From contig NZ_CDBN01000063.1 in assembly GCF_000820085.1 (NCBI RefSeq), positions 1 to 64,000 of the forward strand: a DNA stretch of 64,000 bases. Reading direction: 5' to 3'. Numbering within the stretch: the stretch's first letter is position 1; every line of letters starts with the position of its first letter. The notes beneath the pieces were generated by a model. It searched no databases. It was not told the DNA's origin and worked only from the letters and a program-made list of their open reading frames with translations. Positions 59,407-64,000 of this stretch are shown piece by piece. The position numbers were made by a program, and so were the translations under genes. This DNA comes from Aeromonas sanarellii (GTDB taxonomy: Bacteria; Pseudomonadota; Gammaproteobacteria; Enterobacterales; Aeromonadaceae).

Positions 59407-62400
59407 TCAACGCTGGGCCGGCCCGCCGTGCTTGGGGGTGAGCAGGAAGGGGGTCACCTCCTCGGCGGGCAGGCTGGGCGCCACCGCGTCCACCGCCTCC
59501 TTCTGCTGCTGGTTGAGCTTGATGCGGGCGCGGTTGCGCCCCGCCTCGATCAGCCTGGGATCGTCCAGCGGGCCCGAGACCCTGAAGTCGATGCGGGTCA
59601 CCACATCCACCACGGGCTCCAGCAGCTTGGAGAGCGCCAGCACGTAGAGTCCGGTGATCGGGGTCAGGGAGAAGGCCGCCACCACAGGCAGGGTCCCCCC
59701 CAGGTTCGGCGAGAAGCTCAGATCGTAGTCGAGCTGCCAGCGCACCAGATCGGCGATCCCCTCCCCGCGCAGGTTGCCCGCCGCCCCCTTCATGTAGAAG
59801 TCCTTGTTCTCCACCACCCCCTGGCTGACCTTGGCGGAGGCGGACATGGACTCGAAGTAGAAGCCCTTGTCGAAGACGTCGCGAAAATCGAGGCGCAGCT
59901 TGCGCAGCAGGGAGTCGAGGCTGAGCAGGGAGAGCAGCCGCGCCCCCTTGTCGTTCACCTCCCGCAGGGTCCCCCCTTCCAGCTGGTAGTCGGCGCTGCC
60001 GGCCAGAGTCGGCAGGCTCAGCCGGTAGGGGGTATCGCGCCAGTTCAGATCCAGCGCCAGCTTGCCCGGCGCATCGCCGATGGGGGAGGTAAAACCGAGC
60101 CGCTTGAGCAGCAGCTCGCTGTTCGGGGTGTCGAGGTGGAGCCGGGCCCGGGTCTGCATCTGGCCGGCGCGCGCCAGCCACTCGGCGCCGCCGCGCAGGG
60201 TGCTGCCGGCCAGGCGCATCTCCAGCCCCTTGAGATCGAGCCGGTTGGCACCGGGGACCAGCTCCCCCTTCACCTCGCCAAGGGGCAGCTCGCCGAAGCG
60301 GCAGTCCACGCAGCTGAAGCGCAGCCAGGGGATGGCGTCCATGATGGCCTTGTCCTGGCGCGCATCGGGATCCGGGCTCAGGTCCGACCCCTTGCCGGAC
60401 CAGTGGATGCGGGCAAACCTGGCGTCGATGGGCTGGCGGTCGGTCAGCGGCAGGCGCACCACCCCCATCACGTCCGGGCTGTCGATCATCACCTCGGTGG
60501 CTTGCTGTACCGGCCCCACGGTGAAGTGCACCGCCTTGAGGGTGGCGGTGCCGATGTCGGCCCGGGCCAGCTGGCCGTCCACCCACCACTCCTGGGGCAG
60601 GAAGGCGGGGCCCACCACCGCATTGCCGGTCGTCTCCTGCCCCTTGCCGGGCAGCCAGCGCGTGAGCCTGCCCAGCCAGCCCGCCACGTCCGCCTGCTGC
60701 TGGTTGATGGCGAGCAGCATGGGCCTGTCCTGGATCACGCGCGCGCCGGGCTGGCCGACGTTGACCCTCACCCGGCTCATGTAGGGAGCCCCCTCGCCGT
60801 AGACCAGACGGCCCTGCATGTCCACGTCCGCCCCCAGCACAGCCCGGAGGTCGGCGCTGCCGTCCCGGCCCCGCGCCGTCACCTTGAGTGGGAGGCGAGC
60901 CCCGGCGGCCTTGGCCAGCGGGGCCGGCAGATCCAGCCCCATCCCCTGCAGGCTGGAGTCCAGCGACAGCTGGAAGCTGAAAGGCTTGTCCTCCGGCAGG
61001 GTCAGCCCCAGGCTGCCCGCCCAGTTGCTGTTCCCCTGGAGCAGCTCCAGGGCCGGGATGTCCCGGCGCTGGCGGCGGCTGTCCCAGCTGCCCCTGAACT
61101 TGAGGTCGGCCTGATAGCCGCGGGGTAGCAGCCTGCCCTCATAGTCCAGGGTCAGCGGCTGGTTCCAGAGGCTGGCCTTGAGGTTGTGAATGCGCGTGTG
61201 TTCATTGTCATATTCGAGCCTGCCCGCCACCTTCTCCAGGGGCAGATCCAGGGCGGCGATCCTGACCCTGTTGTCGTGGAAGCTGGCGTCCCCGCTGGCC
61301 TGGACCTCCCCCTTGCCGTCCAGCGGTATGTCCAGCTTGACCGTGCCCTTCATGGGGCCGCGGATCTCCACCTCCTGCAGCGCCTTCCCCACCGAGCCGC
61401 CGAGGGGCGAGTCCTGCAGGTAGTCGCTGACGGCCTGCCCCTCCCCCTCGACCCTGGCATCCACATAGAGGTGGGCGCCGGGGGAGAGATCCGGGATCCA
61501 GGCGTGGACCGAGTCGGAGCTGGCCTTGCCGAGCCGGGTCGAGCGGCTGCGCATGTCCAGCCCCGCGTTCTGGAACAGGAGATCGATCTGCAGGTCGGTC
61601 AGCGGCTGCCAGCCGGGGAAGAACTCGTAGGTGGCCTGTTCCAGCGGCACCGCCACCTGGAAGATCCCCTTGCCATTGTCATAGGGGAAGTCCCGGAACT
61701 CCCCGTACCAGAGCAGATCCGCCCCCTTGGCCCTGCCCCCCTTGATGGCCCCGCTCAGGTAGTCCACCAGGCCATCGCTCATCACGGCAAGGGGGTAATA
61801 ACGATCCGCATGGGCCGCATTCTTGACGTCGATGCGGCCGGTCAGGGCGAGGAAGGGGTGATCGAACAGCTCCAGGCGAAAACGGCTGGCGAGGCGCAGG
61901 TCGGGGTTCTCCAGGGCGATGTCCTGGCCGTAGAGCACCCAACCCTCTGGAGTCTGCCACCAGTCGAGCCTGGCGCTCAGGCTGTCCACCGGGATGGGCT
62001 CCTTGAAGTGGCGCGCCGGATCCACCTTGCCCTTGCCCAGGCTCAGGCGGGCGCTGCCCCCGGCCGGGGTCAGCCAGAAGTCGCCGTCCAGTTTCTGCAG
62101 GCCGGGCACGTCGTGCCAGGCCCGGGTCTCGAAGCCCCTGAGCTGCCCGCTCAGGGAGAGTCCCTGCCAGTCCCCGTCGGCCTGCAGCAGCAGATCCTGC
62201 AGCTGGCCCCTGGGCCGGGTGCGCTTGAGGGTCTCGGTCAGCTCGGGATAGAGGCCAGAGACCAGCTGGCTCAGGTTGGCCACCTGGTCGAGATCGATGG
62301 CGGGCACATAGCCCTGGATGCGATCCCCCATCCGTTCGAGCTGCAGACGGCTCTGCAACCAGGTGGCGCCGTCGAGCTTGAAGGTGACGTCGTGGCTGGC

Positions 62401-63309
62401 GAGCTGCCACTCCTCGCCGTCGCGGCGCAGCTGGATCTTGCCGCCCCGCAGATCGAGGCGGTGCGGCTCTCCCTTGACCTCGTCCTGCCAGATCAGGTGG
62501 TTGTTGCCAAAGGCCAGCAGGGAGTTGCCGAGCCGGCCCCCCTCGAACTCGCTCCAGAGCTGGAAGTCGAGCTGGCCGGTGACCCTGGGTTCACCGGCGT
62601 GGATCCTGGCCAGCATGGGGCTGATGTCGAGCTCGCTGGCCCCGAGATAGAGCTGCCCCTTGAGCCTGTCGAGGCGCACTTGCGGGGCATCCACGTCGAT
62701 GATGAGGTCCAGGGTGCTCTCGCCCACCCCGTTGATGAGGTAGGCCTTGCCGACCCCCTGGTGGCGCTTGCCGCGATTCTGCCAGCGCAGCTGGGCGATG
62801 TTGAGGGCACGCACCTCCCCGAGCGCCGTGGTGAGGCTCAGGCGGCTGTCGTGAATGTCGAAGGTGGAGAGCTGGGTCAGCAGGAAGCGCAGCAGGGCCT
62901 CCTGCTGGTTCGGACCCTTGCCGCTGGCGGGGTCCGCGGGCTTCGTCAGATCCAGCGCTATGTCGCCGTCGCTGAGCAGCAGCTGGCCGAACACCGGCTT
63001 CCAGTCGTTGAGGGAACGCCAGAAGTCGAGGTGGGCCCAGACCTTGCCAAGCCGCAGGGAGAAGCGGCCCGAGTCCGGGGCGATGACGAGTCCTTCCAGC
63101 TCGAGGGCGGGGCCGCGCTGGGTCCAATCCAGCCCGACGTGCTCGACGCTCACCTCCAGCTGGCTCTCCCCGAGCAGGGTCGCGATCACGGCCTGTCGGT
63201 GCTGGTTGAGCAGGGGGCCGCCGAGGCGCACCACGCTGACCAGGACGGCCAGCAGCACGAAGAGGACTCCGAGGGCCAACCAGCCCCGACTCAGCCAGCG
63301 ATAGACCAA
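59407..63309 (-). CDS. yhdP: YhdP, AsmA-like phospholipid transport protein
   Basis: A 1300-residue giant of the AsmA/TamB-like group. One N-terminal helix (about residues 8-30, GWLALGVLFVLLAVLVSVVRLGG), then a long periplasmic stretch of amphipathic beta strands (DUF3971 and AsmA-C type), and a C-terminal segment ending in FLLTPKHGGPAQR. In E. coli YhdP with TamB and YdbH moves phospholipids to the outer membrane. The start is TTG at 63309 immediately after the rng stop (TAATTG), so rng and yhdP form one transcript. Length matches the family. Confidence 0.94.
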   Translation of the reverse strand: MVYRWLSRGWLALGVLFVLLAVLVSVVRLGGPLLNQHRQAVIATLLGESQLEVSVEHVGLDWTQRGPALELEGLVIAPDSGRFSLRLGKVWAHLDFWRSLNDWKPVFGQLLLSDGDIALDLTKPADPASGKGPNQQEALLRFLLTQLSTFDIHDSRLSLTTALGEVRALNIAQLRWQNRGKRHQGVGKAYLINGVGESTLDLIIDVDAPQVRLDRLKGQLYLGASELDISPMLARIHAGEPRVTGQLDFQLWSEFEGGRLGNSLLAFGNNHLIWQDEVKGEPHRLDLRGGKIQLRRDGEEWQLASHDVTFKLDGATWLQSRLQLERMGDRIQGYVPAIDLDQVANLSQLVSGLYPELTETLKRTRPRGQLQDLLLQADGDWQGLSLSGQLRGFETRAWHDVPGLQKLDGDFWLTPAGGSARLSLGKGKVDPARHFKEPIPVDSLSARLDWWQTPEGWVLYGQDIALENPDLRLASRFRLELFDHPFLALTGRIDVKNAAHADRYYPLAVMSDGLVDYLSGAIKGGRAKGADLLWYGEFRDFPYDNGKGIFQVAVPLEQATYEFFPGWQPLTDLQIDLLFQNAGLDMRSRSTRLGKASSDSVHAWIPDLSPGAHLYVDARVEGEGQAVSDYLQDSPLGGSVGKALQEVEIRGPMKGTVKLDIPLDGKGEVQASGDASFHDNRVRIAALDLPLEKVAGRLEYDNEHTRIHNLKASLWNQPLTLDYEGRLLPRGYQADLKFRGSWDSRRQRRDIPALELLQGNSNWAGSLGLTLPEDKPFSFQLSLDSSLQGMGLDLPAPLAKAAGARLPLKVTARGRDGSADLRAVLGADVDMQGRLVYGEGAPYMSRVRVNVGQPGARVIQDRPMLLAINQQQADVAGWLGRLTRWLPGKGQETTGNAVVGPAFLPQEWWVDGQLARADIGTATLKAVHFTVGPVQQATEVMIDSPDVMGVVRLPLTDRQPIDARFARIHWSGKGSDLSPDPDARQDKAIMDAIPWLRFSCVDCRFGELPLGEVKGELVPGANRLDLKGLEMRLAGSTLRGGAEWLARAGQMQTRARLHLDTPNSELLLKRLGFTSPIGDAPGKLALDLNWRDTPYRLSLPTLAGSADYQLEGGTLREVNDKGARLLSLLSLDSLLRKLRLDFRDVFDKGFYFESMSASAKVSQGVVENKDFYMKGAAGNLRGEGIADLVRWQLDYDLSFSPNLGGTLPVVAAFSLTPITGLYVLALSKLLEPVVDVVTRIDFRVSGPLDDPRLIEAGRNRARIKLNQQQKEAVDAVAPSLPAEEVTPFLLTPKHGGPAQR

Positions 63310-64000
63310 TTACATCATCACCACGTCGAACTGCTCCTGACCGCAGAGGGGCTCGCTCACCACCCTGACCTGCTTGCCGATGAAGACCTCCAGCTCCGCC
63401 AGGCTGTGGGACTCCTCGCCCCTCAGGTAGTCCGCCACCGAGGGCGCCGCGTAGACGGTGAACTGATCCGCGTCGTAGGCGCGGTTGACCCGGATGATCT
63501 CCCGCAGGATCTCGAAGCAGACCGATTCCACCGTCTTGACCCGGCCGCGCCCCTTGCACTCGGGGCACTCGGCGCAGAGCACGTGCTCCAGGCTCTCGCG
63601 GGTGCGCTTGCGGGTCATCTCCACCAGGCCGAGCTGGGAAAAACCGTTCACGTTGGTCTTGGCCCTGTCCTTGGCCAGCGCCAGCTCCAGGCTGTGCAGC
63701 ACCCGGCGGCGGTGATCCTCGGACTGCATGTCGATGAAGTCGATGATGATGATGCCGCCGAGGTTGCGCAGCCGCAGGTGGCGGGCGATGGCGGCGGTCG
63801 CCTCGACGTTGGTGTTGAAGATGGTCTCTTCCAGGTTGCGGTGGCCGACGAAGGCGCCGGTGTTGATGTCCACCGTGGTCATGGCTTCGGTCTGATCGAT
63901 GATGAGGTAGCCGCCGGATTTCAGCTCCACCTTGCGCTCCAGGGCGCGCTGGATCTCGTTCTCCACGTCGTAGAGATCGAAGATGGGCGACTCGCCGGAG
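63310..64000 (-). CDS. rng: Ribonuclease G (Rng/CafA), partial, 5-prime end beyond the window
   Basis: The C-terminal part of RNase G. The frame is open to base 64000 (SGESPIFDLYDVENEIQ at the edge), so the GTG at 63966 is internal. The catalytic metal aspartates are in LGGIIIIDFIDMQSEDHR, and the Zn-link motif CAECPECKGRG is present. RNase G matures 16S rRNA and degrades some mRNAs. The gene ends VVMM and stop, directly joined to the yhdP start. It lacks the long RNase E scaffold. Confidence 0.95.
   Translation of the reverse strand, partial: SGESPIFDLYDVENEIQRALERKVELKSGGYLIIDQTEAMTTVDINTGAFVGHRNLEETIFNTNVEATAAIARHLRLRNLGGIIIIDFIDMQSEDHRRRVLHSLELALAKDRAKTNVNGFSQLGLVEMTRKRTRESLEHVLCAECPECKGRGRVKTVESVCFEILREIIRVNRAYDADQFTVYAAPSVADYLRGEESHSLAELEVFIGKQVRVVSEPLCGQEQFDVVMM

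Overview
This is a 64 kb stretch of GC-rich chromosome from a gammaproteobacterium. Aeromonas is the most likely genus. That is inferred from GC content and from gene order shared with enterics and vibrios (lptM-lysA-dapF-DUF484-xerC-yigB; cyaY and cyaA next to hemC-hemD-hemX-hemY; rng-yhdP-tldD), combined with protein sequences that are clearly neither Escherichia nor Vibrio. I see no prophage, CRISPR array, biosynthetic cluster, rRNA or tRNA. Most of the window is core genome, and the unusual material sits between genes.

Layout. 1-4.1 kb: the end of a DUF342/FapA-type gene, sugar phosphatase yidA, a class I amidotransferase hydrolase and a small lipoprotein. 4.2-10.1 kb: the minus-strand lptM-lysA-dapF-DUF484-xerC-yigB run (lysine/peptidoglycan precursor synthesis and chromosome dimer resolution), divergent from cyaY and a carboxylesterase. 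10.2-17.1 kb: cyaA (TTG start) facing hemCDXY across a region with a CRP-like site. 17.1-26.7 kb: a YeiW-like cysteine cluster protein, glpX, a general porin, a methyltransferase, a possible 39-codon gene, a GNAT, a Fur-box TonB receptor with a PepSY membrane partner, an acyltransferase, and a divergent HxlR regulator/YdhR monooxygenase pair. 26.7-32.6 kb: an outer-membrane protein, an ExoD-like protein, a PAS-GGDEF diguanylate cyclase, an LpoB-like lipoprotein, a CatB/Vat-type acetyltransferase and a GNAT, then a REP-associated tyrosine transposase unit that has cut a second GNAT gene, followed by a dense run of hairpins. 32.6-39.6 kb: the thiamine operon thiC-thiDE-thiF-thiS-thiG-thiH behind a TPP riboswitch. 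39.7-44.5 kb: an AT-rich aryl-sulfate sulfotransferase (probable horizontal gene), two small secreted proteins and a two-component system. 44.5-51.5 kb: rimK, metH, a CPA1 antiporter, a structured intergenic region and a 58-residue protein. 51.5-64 kb: a GNAT, ypfJ, a PP-loop ligase, an MFS transporter, a MarC protein, a small unknown, and the tldD-nitrilase-yhdP-rng block, with rng running off the window.

Most striking observations: (1) xerC and glpX are each followed by a second, diverged copy of their own 3-prime end, which looks like a scar of allele replacement, and each scar retains a short ORF with a plausible start; (2) the RAYT and its two 80-bp REP-pair repeats inside a broken acetyltransferase gene; (3) at least seven consecutive perfect or near-perfect hairpins in 180 bp after thiH, two of them mutually exclusive; (4) a structured leader-like region ahead of a small unknown protein at 51.3 kb; (5) a C/G-rich palindromic repeat translated in frame into the ThiH N-terminus. 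None of these proves a new system, but each can be tested.
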